From: Zanthoxylum bungeanum
Taxonomy: Eukaryota > Streptophyta > Magnoliopsida > Sapindales > Rutaceae
Direction of reading: 5' to 3'
Assembly: GCA_019454045.1 (NCBI GenBank)
Contig: SKCR01006528.1
Coordinates: forward strand, 310,001-374,000
Length of the DNA stretch: 64,000 nt
Shown piece by piece: positions 23,127-34,069 of the stretch. Below the pieces are notes generated by a model that worked only from the letters and a program-made list of their open reading frames with translations, had not been told where the DNA came from and did not search any database. Made by a program: the position numbers and the translations under genes. Position 1 is the stretch's first letter. The number at the start of each line of letters is the position of its first letter.

Positions 23127-24400
23127 AATGAGAGAATCACCGAAAAATGGAAGACCGAAAGAAAAAAAAACAAAATAAAAAAAAAGTACGTGAAATATGT
23201 GGGAAGCAGAAGGCAGAAACTGCGAAGGAGAAGGCATAAACAGTGAAGCAGAAACCAGAAATAGCAACCAGCAACCATAAACAATAACCAGCAACCAGAA
23301 ACAGTGAACCAGCAACCAGAAACAGTGAACCAGCAACCAGAAACAGCGAACCAGCAACCAGAAACTGAACCAAACCTTGAAACCAAGCTTCGATCCTTTC
23401 GGCGACGGCCTAACGCACTTCCGAGAAAATAACTTAAAAGGTAAAACCTGAGGGCACCCTTACCATATTTATTTTCATAGTTCCGGACGCTGTATGCTTG
23501 GCTAGACGTGGAATACGTCCAGCCCGGTATGCGAAGCCCTACATTAAAAAACGGCCGAATCTCTGGCCACATTTCTTCTTTGGCATTTTTTTATTTATCC
23601 TTTTATCTATTTATTCACTTTTATCGCTATTTTATTATTTCGCCTTTATTTTGTTTATGTTTGTTCATGTTGATGATTATCCGTGTATGCATGGTTATAT
23701 TTTTTTATGTCTGTTTACATTGCATTGATGATTAAGTGTGTTATTATCCCTCACAGTATATCGGATGGAAACCCAGACGTAAATTTCGTAGCCGAATCCG
23801 AATGGACGGTAGTGCAGTTTGTACTTTGGATACAACTTCACTTGCCATTCGGGAAATACTCATATATGCGTCGACCTCTTTCTTTATATTTTATGCATTT
23901 TTACTTCTTTTGTTATTCATTTTGCATTATGCGTGTGTGATTAATTATTTATATTGCATTATACTTGTCCTCTTCTTTACATTTTACATCATTCATATTA
24001 ATTTATTTCATTAACCAGTCGCCTTATATTATGCATGAGTGATTTAATTATATCTTTGGTGGAGCCATATTATTTCTATTAATATTTATGGGTGTGCAAA
24101 TTTGTGTTTCTTTGAATTACCTTGCATGAACTGCATAAGACTTGACTATACCATTGTGTGAACCCGTACATTATACTGGCATAAGTAAGGGACCATTCCG
24201 AACCCAACGGTTTGAGGTCTTCCCTTGCGAGGGGTGAGTGCAACCTTAAATCTTTCCTAGTTCACACTAGGTGGCGACTCCTTCATTCTCTGGTTTAGTC
24301 CCCCGTGGGCTAATCCGTACTCTCTACGGGCTGCGAGCCCAACATTGTCGTGGTCGCCGAACATCATAGGTATAGCGGTAAACCCCACTTCGCTCCTACA
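23127..24400 (+). repeat. Truncated LTR of Tat subfamily B
   Basis: This is collinear with 62752-64000, the rightmost LTR of the window, but the first ~760 bp of the LTR are missing because of the breakpoint at 23126. It ends CGCTCCTACA at 24400 and is followed by a primer-binding-like site. It contains a 21-bp tandem repeat (CCAGAAACAGTGAACCAGCAA, about 23285-23370) and hydrophobic-looking shadow ORFs of no significance. Confidence 0.85.
23275..23370. repeat. 21-bp tandem repeat in a Tat-B LTR
   Basis: Four to five copies of a unit close to CCAGAAACAGTGAACCAGCAA occur here. The other copy of this LTR (62880-62965) has a shorter, more degenerate version. The period is a multiple of three, which explains the repetitive open frame on the minus strand (SGCWF-type heptads). 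Confidence 0.8.
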
Positions 24401-24669
24401 GATGGCGACTCCAATAGGGATAGAGAATCGGCCCTGAAACAATGTCTTGTATTGTCGGTGGTTTTGGCTTTGGTTAACCAAGTCTCATATATTTTGCATA
24501 CCCTTCTTACCCCCGATGGCGTCATGTATCGTGAAGTCGCTTTCACTCAAGGCGGCAAATTGTTATGTGATGATAACCATCACTCGTTGACACATACCCT
24601 AGGGTATAAAAAAGGCGTGCTCACTTGGTCGCTTGAACCCTTGAGTGGGGAGACCTAGTCGTGTGCAAC
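24401..24669 (+). other. Primer-binding-like site and truncated leader of a Tat element
   Basis: GATGGCGACTCCAATAGGGA immediately follows the LTR end, and the same block (GTCTGGCGACTCCACTGGGG) follows the next LTR at 26610. The leader up to 24669 resembles 26960-27062 and then runs straight into another LTR. The element led by the subfamily-B LTR has therefore lost its gag-pol. I did not assign the tRNA. Confidence 0.65.
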
Positions 24670-26609
24670 TATAGGCACTGCATTTTTGCATATAAGTCCC
24701 GATTATGAGCCTCGTATGGAGGAACTACCCTTTAAGTTACGAAAGTCGCGGGAAACAGACGTCGAAAGGGAAAAGTCAGAAATCAATACCTTTTTGGACT
24801 TAATTTATTTGCTTAGCTTCGGGTTTGCTCGTTGGATCTCTGTTTTAAAATCTATCTTTGGCCCAAAACCCCGCAAGCCACACACCAAGCCCACCAAAAA
24901 GAACAAACCACACGCCCAAGCCTTCCATCACACGCCCAAGCCCATTCAAACCCATCCAAAATAAAATTAACACATTAAGCACATGTTGAAATCTAAACAA
25001 ATCACCTTCCCGAATTAAAGAAATCAAATCAAATCCCATAAATCACCTTCCTAATTAAATTAAATCACATGCCTAAACTAAATAAAATCAAATCAAATCC
25101 CACAAATTATCTTCCAAAAGTGAATAGATTTTTCCTTATGACACACTAATTAGAGATACCCTCCATAATTGCATGATACTTTCCTTACCCGTACAAGGAC
25201 AACCCCCAACCTTTGCTTATTAAAAGGAGCACAAACCAAACTTAAGACCCCTAGAGCATTCACGCCCAAAGCCAAGAGAATAGACTACCTATTACCCGCG
25301 AAATACTATCCATCACATAGCCTTCCATCACCGAAAACCACCACAAACCAGCCTCATCATCACTGAAAACCACCCCCTCAAACAGCCATCAAAGTACCAA
25401 AAATCGCAGCCCAAATACCCCCATAATTACCACAAAACAGCAGCCCAAATCACCCCTAGACCACCGAAACTGCAGTCACTAAAACAGCCCCCATCACCGA
25501 AAAAAATAAACAGCAGCCCAAATAGACTCAAAATACCGCAAAACAACAGCCCCAAACAACCCTAAAATACCGCAAATACACCCCAAAAATAGCCCCATAA
25601 TCACCAAAAAACTGCACCCTAAAACGGTCCTTAAATCACTAAAAAACTGCACCCTAAAAATAGCAAAAACATGAGCAAAATAGCAAAAACAACAGCAAAA
25701 ATAGAGGAAACAGCAGCCCAAAATAGCGAGGTAATGAAGGAAAACAGCAAACCAGGGAACCGGACGAGTTGCAGAGCATTAACCCTTCCGACGGCCGCGT
25801 AACGCACTTCCAAGAGGCGACTTAAAAGGTAAGACCTGAGGGCACCCTTTTATTTATTCTCGTTCATCTTTCAATTATTTATTAGTATTTCTTCACATGC
25901 ATATTGTTGGTTTATGTATGTTGTGGCCATGGGATGAATGATTTTGTGCTATCTCTCGTGGTATATCGGATGGAACCCAGACGTAAATTCCATAGCCGAA
26001 TCCGAATGGACGGTAGTGCGGTCTGGACTTGGGATACAATTCCACGTACTGCTTGAGAAACGCACATATTTCGTTTCATCTAATCTTGTGTTTATTCGTT
26101 GTTTATTAGAAATAGTATCTTTTTTTATGCATGATTTAGTTATTCTTTCGCACTAGGAGGTTAATTATATCTCTTCAATGTTTATGTTTAGACAATAGAT
26201 TATTTATTTATGTTTCTGTATTTACCAATTTAATGCGTCCATGAGATTGTGTGCTTGCCCTTATTTCAACTTACTTTTATGCATGCAAACTTAGATATAG
26301 GTTGTATGCGAACTTAAATATAGGTTGTATGCGAACTTAGATGTAGGTTATTCTTGCGTATGTATGTTGCGTAGACTCGGTTATATTATTACATAAATCC
26401 GTTCATTACAAGTGGCATAAGTAAGAGACCATTCTGAAACCAACGATTTGAGGTCTTCCCTTGCGAGGGGTGAGTGCAGCCTTAAATCATTTTCCCAGTT
26501 CACACTGGGTGACGACTCCTTTATTCTCCGGTTTAGTCCCCCGCGAGCTACTCCGTACTCCCGACCGGCCGCGAGCCTGGAACAGCGTCCCTAATTTCTG
26601 TGTCCTACA
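24670..26609 (+). repeat. 5' LTR of Tat element 1
   Basis: 1940 bp, from TATAGGCACTGCATT (usual TG start mutated to TA) to GTGTCCTACA. It is collinear with 34070-35967, and the pair defines Tat element 1. A tandem GATATAGGTTGTATGCGAACTTA-type unit occurs three times at 26290-26350. Beyond its inner end lies the primer-binding-like site. C-rich AACAGCAGCCCAAA motifs fill 25360-25740. Confidence 0.92.
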
Positions 26610-27543
26610 GTCTGGCGACTCCACTGGGGATAGAGAATCGGCCCCGAAATAATGCCTTGTAATGTTTGTGATTTTTTTTTTAGTTAACCGTGTCTACAGT
26701 GGGTTGAAGGGGTTTAATCAAAGGCACTATTAGAGCTAGATAATGGTTTGGTGTCTTCCTTCATTCACTACCTTTCTATAAGGAAAAGCTGTGAAGGCAC
26801 CTGGATAATCTTTTACCCGAAGCTTACCGTGATGGACTAATTTGGAGGACTTATTGTTTATTCATGTCACCAAAGCGATAAGAGCCTAAGAGGCTTGGGT
26901 ATTTAAGAGACTCTGCACCCTCCCTTTGGGGAATCTTCAATAAGAAATCCATTTGACAGTCAGTCATGTATCATCACTCGTTGGCACGTACCTTAGCGTA
27001 TAAAAAAGTGGCGCTCACTTGGTCGCTCGGACTCTTGAGTGGGGAGACCTAGTTGTGGGCAATCATCCACCGACGAGAGCCTTTGTCTATACCCTTATAA
27101 ACCCGCATATGAACTATAGTTGTATGACCAATAGAAACTATCCATTTATGCCTATGTTTAGGACTATCGTCATTTGGATTCAGTTTGACCTTTCGTCATG
27201 AATTGTGAACTTGTTGGGCCATTTAAACTGGGACGAGCTCGCCTCTTATGACAATTGGGCCAAAAGCTTCTAAAATACCGATGGACCACTTTATGTTTAG
27301 ACCCCTTATCATTTGAAGTTGTTTAGCCATGTTATCGCAAAAGTGTAAACCTATTGGGCCTTTTTCAACTGGGACAAGTTTGCACCTCGCAATAGTATGA
27401 TTGAATGCTTTAAAATGATAATAGGCCGACTTATATATTCCATTCATCGCACGCATACATGCTAACATGCGGTTTTAAAAGACACCATAGATACCCGTTG
27501 GGTTAGGGAAGAGGGAAGACTCGTCAAAAGGCCGTTAGCGAAC
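26610..27543 (+). other. Primer-binding-like site and leader of Tat element 1
   Basis: TCTGGCGACTCCACTGGGGA follows the LTR directly. The leader is non-coding. It contains a two-copy repeat of about 140 bp built on TGTTGGGCC...AACTGGGACGAG (27208-27300 and 27350-27430), also present in element 2 at 36115-36330. Gag begins at 27544. Confidence 0.7.
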
Positions 27544-28500
27544 ATGAGTGAATCAGTTAACGAATGATCTCGTATAGATCAACTGGAGACTAGTCTCACT
27601 AAGGTTACCGAGAAGTTGCAAGCTTTGACCACCGTTGTGGCCAGTATGGATGTGCCCCACGCTAGGGTAGGCTCTGAGAATGAGAGGCGTGAGGACCCTC
27701 CGAACAGGTTGAGTGATGATATCCCTGTTTTTGATGATGACACGGCTGAGTATGCCGCGGGAAGGATAGCTGGGTCTCAGGCTAAATTGTAGAAACTCTG
27801 AGATCAGGTAGAGTCAGTGACCCGCAAGATGAAGGGTAAACATTAGGATTGGCTAGACTATGATGCGATGACTTTCGAAGAGTAGCTACCTTCACAGTTC
27901 AAGATGCTTGACATAGCCAAGTTCAATGGGAACAGGGATTCGAGGGTCCATCTCCGACAGTATGTTTCTGTGATGAGTTCAGTAGGTCTGTCGAAGCGTC
28001 AGGTTTAGAAATGTTCGGGATGTCGCTTGAGGGGGCACTTGTGGTATAGTATCACGGTCTTGAGAGGAAAGTCAAAGATGATTGGAGGGCACTAACGGTG
28101 GCCTTGAATCATGAATCATATGTCACAGATTTGGAGATCGACTTGTCGCTTCGCAACTTGGAGAATACCAAACAGAAGCGAGGCTTAGAGGATCTATGGA
28201 CTGGAGACAGCGCTGAGAAAGGCCCGCTTGACCCGTGGAGAGCCATCGGAAGATGAACTCGCCCTCGGAAGACCAGATCAAGATGATTATCAAGGGAACC
28301 AAGCCCTCTATTATATGGAAAACTGAAGAGGATGACCTCCATGATTACATATTTCCGAAAGTTTAGGGAGACTGTCATGGACATTGAGCAGGATAAGCTG
28401 AGAACATGAAGTTTTATGGCCTGAACAGGAGGACTGTTGGAGGACCATCAGGAGCCAAGCCTGTTTCTGCTGAGGTAGCCGCCGTCAGAAATTAGTATTT
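27544..28500 (+). pseudogene. Tat element 1 gag
   Basis: The frame from ATG at 27544 reads MSESVNE, a stop, then RIDQLETSLTKVTEKLQAL (a short coiled-coil stretch), SENERREDPPNRL, and FKMLDIAKFNGNRDSRVHLR, a Tat/Ogre gag core. Across a frame change DWRALTVALNHESYVTDLEI follows. The KLKRM...LHDY equivalent is at 28320-28350. At least six stops or shifts are seen. The product would be the structural capsid protein. Element 2 keeps a short piece of the same region at 36500-36583 and 46420-46500. Confidence 0.85.
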
Positions 28501-29100
28501 TTCCAACCTGGGTAGGCCTTTGTCTAAGGTGCTTGAGAAGTTGACGAGACAATGACTCATAAAACCCTTAGAATCAAAACCACTTCCACACCCTCCATCA
28601 CCACACTTTAACCTGAACCTTTATTGTCACTACCACCAGCAAAAAGGCCATGACACCGACAGTTGTGCCCACCACAGACATGAAATCCATGACTTTATAG
28701 ACTCACACAAAATACCTGACCCCGAAAAAGAGCAACCCAACACACACAGGAACCCCCTACCTAACTATCACTCTGTCCCACCACCTACCTATATGATTGG
28801 CTCCGGCCTACCTGAAAACCTCGTCCTCCAAACCTTTGACCGCCAAACCTTTTGCTTGGGGATTTGGGATAATAATAGTAAGGATGAAACAGAGCAGGGG
28901 AAGAATTTCTGGCTGGACTTCTCAAGCAATGATGAAGATGAGGTGAAAGGAATGACACGCAGTAGGCATTTTTACAGTGATATAGCGGAGAAAGGCAAAG
29001 AAGTGTTGGCCGAAGGTAGAGAAGTGGCGGAGAACGAGGATAATGCTGAAGGGGATGTAGTGCTGCGTCAGTTGAAGAATACACGAGCACAGCTGAGCAT
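28501..29100 (+). pseudogene. Tat element 1 gag-protease linker
   Basis: This is a proline/threonine-rich decayed stretch followed by an open acidic segment at 28793-29090. It contains LVLQTFDRQTFCLGIWD, DETEQGKNFW and MTRSRHFYSD, and leads into LRQLKNTRAQLSIW before the protease. Element 2 has the same segment at 46600-47070 in better condition, including RTDNCTCLRHEIQYLID, a Tat gag zinc-knuckle-like remnant. Confidence 0.8.
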
Positions 29101-29710
29101 TTGGAGTTGTTATGTGCATCGCAGGAGCGCAGGTATGCCATGGTTGAGGCCTTGAGCAAGATAATAGTACCGGAGGATGCCAACCCTACGATGTTTGTAG
29201 GATCGATGGAGAAGGAAGCTTTACAGGTGATAACCTTTTCTGAGGAGGAACTCCCGGCGGAGGGAAGGAATCATAATAGGCCATTATTCATAAGAGCTGA
29301 AGTGAGGGGTAAGAAAACGTCTTGTGTAATGTTGGATGATGGCTCATCTATCAATGTGTGTCCTTTGAAGATCTTGTCGAGGTTGGGTATGAAGAAGAAA
29401 GATCTGAGTCCCTTCAATATGACCATCAAGGCATATGATGATAGCAAGCGATGAGTTGATGGTACTTTTACTTGTAGTGGTCAAAGTGGGCCCAATAGAG
29501 GATGAGGTCGAGTTCACAGTACTTGATATCCCAGCCACCTTTGCTTTGCTATTAGGGAGGCCATGTTTTCACAAGCTTGGGGGCGTGCCCTCCACTCTGC
29601 ATCAGGTCATCAAGTTTCCGTATGGGGGAGCGATTATCACTATCAGAGCTGAAGTAGACAATGTTGTGGCCACTTTGGAGATACAACCTTTCACACGACG
29701 TTCCAAGTGT
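29101..29710 (+). pseudogene. Tat element 1 aspartic protease
   Basis: The order of motifs is ALSKIIVPEDANPTMFVG, then NRPLFIRAEV, then the active-site stretch SCVMLDDGSSINVCP (the family has D-(S/D)-G-S; the aspartate, glycine and serine are present), then LGRPCFHKLGGVPSTLHQVI after a frame change near 29440. This is the retroviral-type protease that would cut the polyprotein. One frameshift separates the two halves. Confidence 0.87.
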
Positions 29711-30020
29711 CAGCAACCTTTGAGGAGTGGGTAGATCCTAAGGTGGCTATGATCATGGAGAAGATGAAGTTCGAGCCAGGCACAGGCTTAGGTGTTGGAG
29801 GAGCATTGCCCGACTTCAAGGGGCAGACCACCAGGAGAGGTTTGGGATACAAGTTCGACGAGAATAAGCCGAAGGCTAAGAAGAAAGGATTGAAGCTGAT
29901 GGAATATTTTGTGAAAGCCACGGGGTATCAAGGAGAGCCTGAACCAGTGGAAGTCAACGGGATCATGGTACCAGTATTTGAGATCTTCCAGGATGTGATG
30001 GGTGAGAAACCGCTGATATG
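29707..30020 (+). pseudogene. G-patch-like segment between protease and RT
   Basis: The reading FEEWVDPKVAMIMEKMKFEPG followed by TGLGVGG, PDFKGQ and GLGYKF has the glycine spacing of a G-patch-like module, known downstream of protease in some retroelements. It is open for 104 codons and conserved at 49877-50095 in element 2. The function in the element is unknown; RNA binding is a possible inference. Confidence 0.55.
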
Positions 30021-30060
30021 AGAAGTTGTAAAGGAAGAAGGCAAGTGGGAAGAAGAGCTG

Positions 30061-31040
30061 ATGCAGCTTGAGAGCCTGACCCTCGAGGAAAGTAAGGAAA
30101 CTGGAGAGGACCGGGCTGTGGGGGATGAAGCATCTGTGGAAGACGAAAATATTTATCTCCCTGATTTATTTGAGTGTACTCCTACATTCGCTAATAATAA
30201 AGACATTCATTTTGCTTACTTGTCTGAGTCTCTTCCTTTCAACTTGCACGACTTGAGTATATTTGACATCAACTCAACCAAAACAAATGCATTTAACCTT
30301 GGCACGCCTGAAAGCCCCAAGGAGGTCTTAATTGCATGTGAAGTTACCTCTGAAGAGCATGAGAAATTAGAGGAGATGTTAGTCAAATATGCTAAAGTAT
30401 TCGCTTGGTCCTACGAGGACATGACCGAAGTGGATAGAAATATCGCCCAACACATGATACCAACTTATCCGAACATGAGGCCGGTAAAGCAGAAGCTCTA
30501 AATGATGAGACCTGAGTGGGCTGAGAAGGTTAGAGAAGAAGTCAAAAGCATATAGATGTGGGATTTCTGGAACTAGTGAAGTACCTCGAGTGGTTGGAAA
30601 ATATTGTGGCAGTGCCGAAGAAAAATGGGAAGGTCAGAATGTGTGTGGATTATCGAGACCTTAACAAAGCTTGCCCAAATGATGATTTTCCCTTACCCCA
30701 TATAGATGTACTAGTTGATAGTATGGCTTTATCTGCCATGTACTCATTCGCAGATGGGTTTTCCGGATATAATCAAGTTCTTATGGCTGAAGAAGATAAG
30801 CATAAGACTGCCTTTGTCACGGAGTGGGGTACATATTGCTACAAAGTGATGCCATTTGGACTTAAGAATGCATGAGCTACTTATCAACGGATGGCCACTA
30901 CATTATTCCATGACTTGATGCATAAAGAAATCGAGGTATATATGGACGACATGATGGTAAAATCAGAGACAAGCAAATGGCATCCAGCTGAAGTGTCTGA
31001 GGAAGGAAAAGGCTCAGAAAGTGATGGAATAAATACACGC
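30061..31040 (+). pseudogene. Tat element 1 reverse transcriptase
   Basis: The acidic pre-RT region (30061-30501) ends RPVKQKL and a stop. The RT follows from 30558: NIVAVPKKNGKVRMCVDYRD, DLNKACPNDDFPLPHID, MYSFADGFSGYNQV, YKVMPFGLKNA, a single TGA at 30873, ATYQRM, then VYMDDMMVKSE with the intact catalytic YMDD at 30939-30950. The motifs are typical of the Tat (Ogre/Retand) lineage. The reading then degenerates. RNase H is missing altogether: integrase zinc-finger sequence begins only ~100 bp later. Confidence 0.92.
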
Positions 31041-32079
31041 CGGATTAGGTGGACCGCACATGAACGGATTGAACTTGTCCTGCAAGATAGTGAGATAAAG
31101 TTTCTACTGGTCGACCATGGAAACTGACTGTGCGAAGCTGGTAAAACATTGTCATGATTGTCAAGCGCACGGTAACTTGAACCATTTGCCTCACACAGAG
31201 TTGCACGGGCTGTCGGAGCCGTGGCCTTTCTCAGCATGGGGAATTGATATGATCGGAGAAATTCCACCGCACGCATCGAATGAAAATCGCTTCATAGTAG
31301 TGGCAGTAGACTATTTCAAAATGGGTTGAAGCCGAGTCATTTCGCAACGTCACAGCAACAGATGGCAATGTTCATAGCCCGGAACTTCATATGTCGATAT
31401 GGGATACCGCATCACGTAGTAACAGACAACGGAGTCCAGTTTCAAGGAGAAACAAAGGCAATGCTACAGAGGTATGAGATATGACATCACAAGTCCTCAC
31501 CTTACCGACCACAAGCGAATGGGGCAGTCGAGGCAGCTAATAAAACAATAAAGAATATGTTAGCCAAAATGATGGAGAACTACAAAGATTGGGCCGATAA
31601 GCTGTCGTACACCCTGTGGGGGTACAGAACTTCTGTGAGAACAGTAACGGAAGCCGCCTTACTCTCTGGTCTATGGCATGGAAGCAGTACTGCCAGTGGA
31701 AGTTGAGATACAGTCTATGCGGGTATTAGCAGAAGCAGAGTTACCTGAACAAGAATGGGCCTCGTGGAGATTTGAACAGTTAGCATTACTGGATGAAAAG
31801 AGAATGAAGTCTTTGTGTCATATGCAGTTATACTAGAAGAGGTTGGCTCGAGCATTCAATAAGAAGGTGCGTTCTACTAAGATCAGAAAGGGTGATCTGG
31901 TACTGAAGCAGTCAAAGCCATCGACGATAGACCCGAGAGGAAAGTTCAGACCCAACTGGGAAGGACCCTACATAGTCCAGAAAGTCATTGGAAATGGGGC
32001 ATTGAAACTGTCAGGTTTGGAAGGGAACGAGTTCACCAAGCCGATCAACGTGGATAGACTGAAGCAATATTTTACCTAA
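31041..32079 (+). pseudogene. Tat element 1 integrase
   Basis: The zinc-binding end is kept as KHCHDCQAHG. The catalytic core shows WGIDMIGEIPP (first Asp), VTDNGVQF (second Asp) and PYRPQANGAVEAANKTI (Glu). A one-base loss after VAVDYF at about 31318 and stops near 31480 and 31700 break the frame. The C-terminal part is open again at 31843-32079: ARAFNKKVR, KGDLVLKQ and NWEGPYIV, ending in a stop after the usual RLKQYFT-type tail. All three catalytic residues are present but not in one frame. Confidence 0.92.
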
Positions 32080-33289
32080 GGGAGAGAAGACCGAGCGATC
32101 ACCAGGAGGACTGGCGGAAGACCTAACCCAACGGAATAGGAAATTCATTCATGCATGCATGCATGCATAAACGTAACACACTTGCATTCTTTTTATGTTT
32201 GTTATGTTTTGTATTTATAGGTTTCAAAAAGAAGGAGCAAGCGGCAAATGTAAGCCAACCAGAATCAGCAACACATCAGTATCAGTTTCGGGAATGGATC
32301 CCAGGGTTGAGGCCCATATCAGTATCAGTCGGATATGAATTCCAGGGTTGAGGCCCACATCAGAGTCAGTTTCGGGAATGGATCCCAGGGTTGAGGCCCA
32401 CATTATCAGCAGTTGAAAGGAAGAAATCCAGTCGAGTGAAAAAAAAAACGAAGTCTTTGATGGTCAGGCATATGTCCGGTGATGAAATTGTTTGCTATAG
32501 AGTGAAACCTTAGAAACGATAAGTGCGAGATGTGCTCTCATCCGGTATTTTGAGTGGTTGATCTCGGCTAGACTCGCGGGCACTTAATTACAGGATCTTA
32601 GGGGTGGAAGCCTGAGTAGTCGGCAAAATGACTAGTTGAAGAGATGGTGGATTAGTGAATGACCGTTTGTTTAGATGTCCATCCTGGTTTACTCATGTTA
32701 CGATATGTGATATGGTTGGAAATGAAGAAAAAGTCTCCGAAGAGGAAAAATAAACCACATATAACCAATAAGCGTGAAGCTACCCATGGGCTAGTATTAG
32801 GACCACCATGAGGAGAAATGCTACCTTAAAGGGTAGGTGAGTTGAAAAAAAAAAGACAAAAGAGAAAGAAAACCATATCATATTGAGTACGAGGAAGTAA
32901 TCGCAGAGCATGGTCAAGACATCTCAGTTGGTTAGACCCACTGATCCAATTCTCCGAGACAAAATCATCGAGTTGGCTTACTTAACGATTAAGTTGCGAA
33001 AGAACCTTGGCACACACACACTTGGAGTCTAGTTCAGATCATTTATTCAGACGGTCGGTGGATTTGAGTTGTATCAAGTACTTTGAAGGTTCTCTGGTTT
33101 CGAGTTAGGCATCCGTCGCGGAAGAAAATATGTTTAGCTATCAGGATTATCTCGTGAGAGGCAGTATAGTAGGTGGGTATGTAACATCACATCAGAAGAT
33201 CTACCATGACCTAATGAAAGCAGCAAAGAATAAAAGAATGAACCGAGACTGGGGGCGACCAGTCCACCCTTTCTCATACAGCACGGTTC
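32080..33289. other. 3' untranslated region of Tat element 1, proximal part
   Basis: No coding sequence is recognisable. It contains early, diverged copies of the repeat that becomes a clean array downstream (TTCGGGAATGGATCCCAGGG at 32288-32310, repeated near 32370) and otherwise unique sequence. Confidence 0.6.
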
Positions 33290-33870
33290 GGGAATGAACC
33301 ATCACATCAGTAATGCCTCATGGATGAGGTTCAGTATGCCGGGAATGGCACTCCGGGGATGGAGCATGGGTTGAGGCCCATATCAGTATCATTTTTGGGG
33401 ATGAGTCCCAAGGTCGAGGCCCACATATCATCAGCAGTTTGGGAGGCGTCCTAGGGTCGAGGCCCATACATCATCAGCAAATTGGGATGCGTCCCAGGGT
33501 CGAGGTCCACACATCAGTAGCAGTTTAGGATGCATCCCAAGGTCGAGGCCCACACATCATCAGCAGTTTGGGATGCATCCCAGGGTCAAGGCCCACACAT
33601 CAGTAGTAGTTTGGGATTCATCCCAGGGTCGAGGCCCACACATCAGTAGCAGTTTGGGATGCGTCCCAAGGTCAAGGCCCACACATCATCAGCAGTTTGG
33701 GATGCGTCCCAGGGTAGAGGCCCACACATCATCAGCAGTTTTAGGGATGCGTCTCAGGGTCGAGGCCCACAACTTATCAGCAAAGTTCGGGAACAAAGCC
33801 CACACTCGGTGGTTCAGGAATAAAGCCCAGGGGTCGATGCATCTCACCACCATATCAATTTAGTTCGGTA
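33290..33870. repeat. 43-bp tandem array in the 3' region of Tat element 1
   Basis: From about 33410 to 33790 roughly nine units follow each other. Each is close to GGTCGAGGCCCACACATCAT, then CAGCAGTTTGGGATGCGTCC, then CA. Starts at 33541 and 33584 give the period of 43 bp. Degenerate copies extend on both sides. Tandem repeats between integrase and the 3' LTR are known in Tat-lineage elements and have been linked to satellite birth. Confidence 0.88.
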
Positions 33871-34055
33871 GTGATTCCTAGATATCGCAGTATCTTGCAG
33901 GGATGAACCTCAGGGGTCGCAGCACCTCACCACCAGATCAACTCAGTTCGAAGCAACAGGAAAGTCAAGCAGTAGCTGGCAAGCTAGGTAAGTGAAAATG
34001 CACTGCATAACTTTGATAGGATTGTCATTGTCACACACTGCACACAAGTCCCATC

Positions 34056-34069
34056 AAAGTGGGGGAGAC
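34056..34069 (+). other. Polypurine tract of Tat element 1
   Basis: AAAGTGGGGGAGAC abuts the TGTAGGCACTG start of the 3' LTR. The equivalent AAAGTGGGGGCGAC precedes the LTR at 61989. Confidence 0.85.

Noticed and set aside
23096..23572. 158-codon minus-strand frame with SGCWF heptads
   Set aside because: It is produced by the 21-bp LTR tandem repeat and crosses the copia/Tat breakpoint.
33410..33800. Possible CRISPR-like array
   Set aside because: Units are contiguous with no unique spacers, in a plant retroelement 3' region; it is an ordinary tandem repeat.
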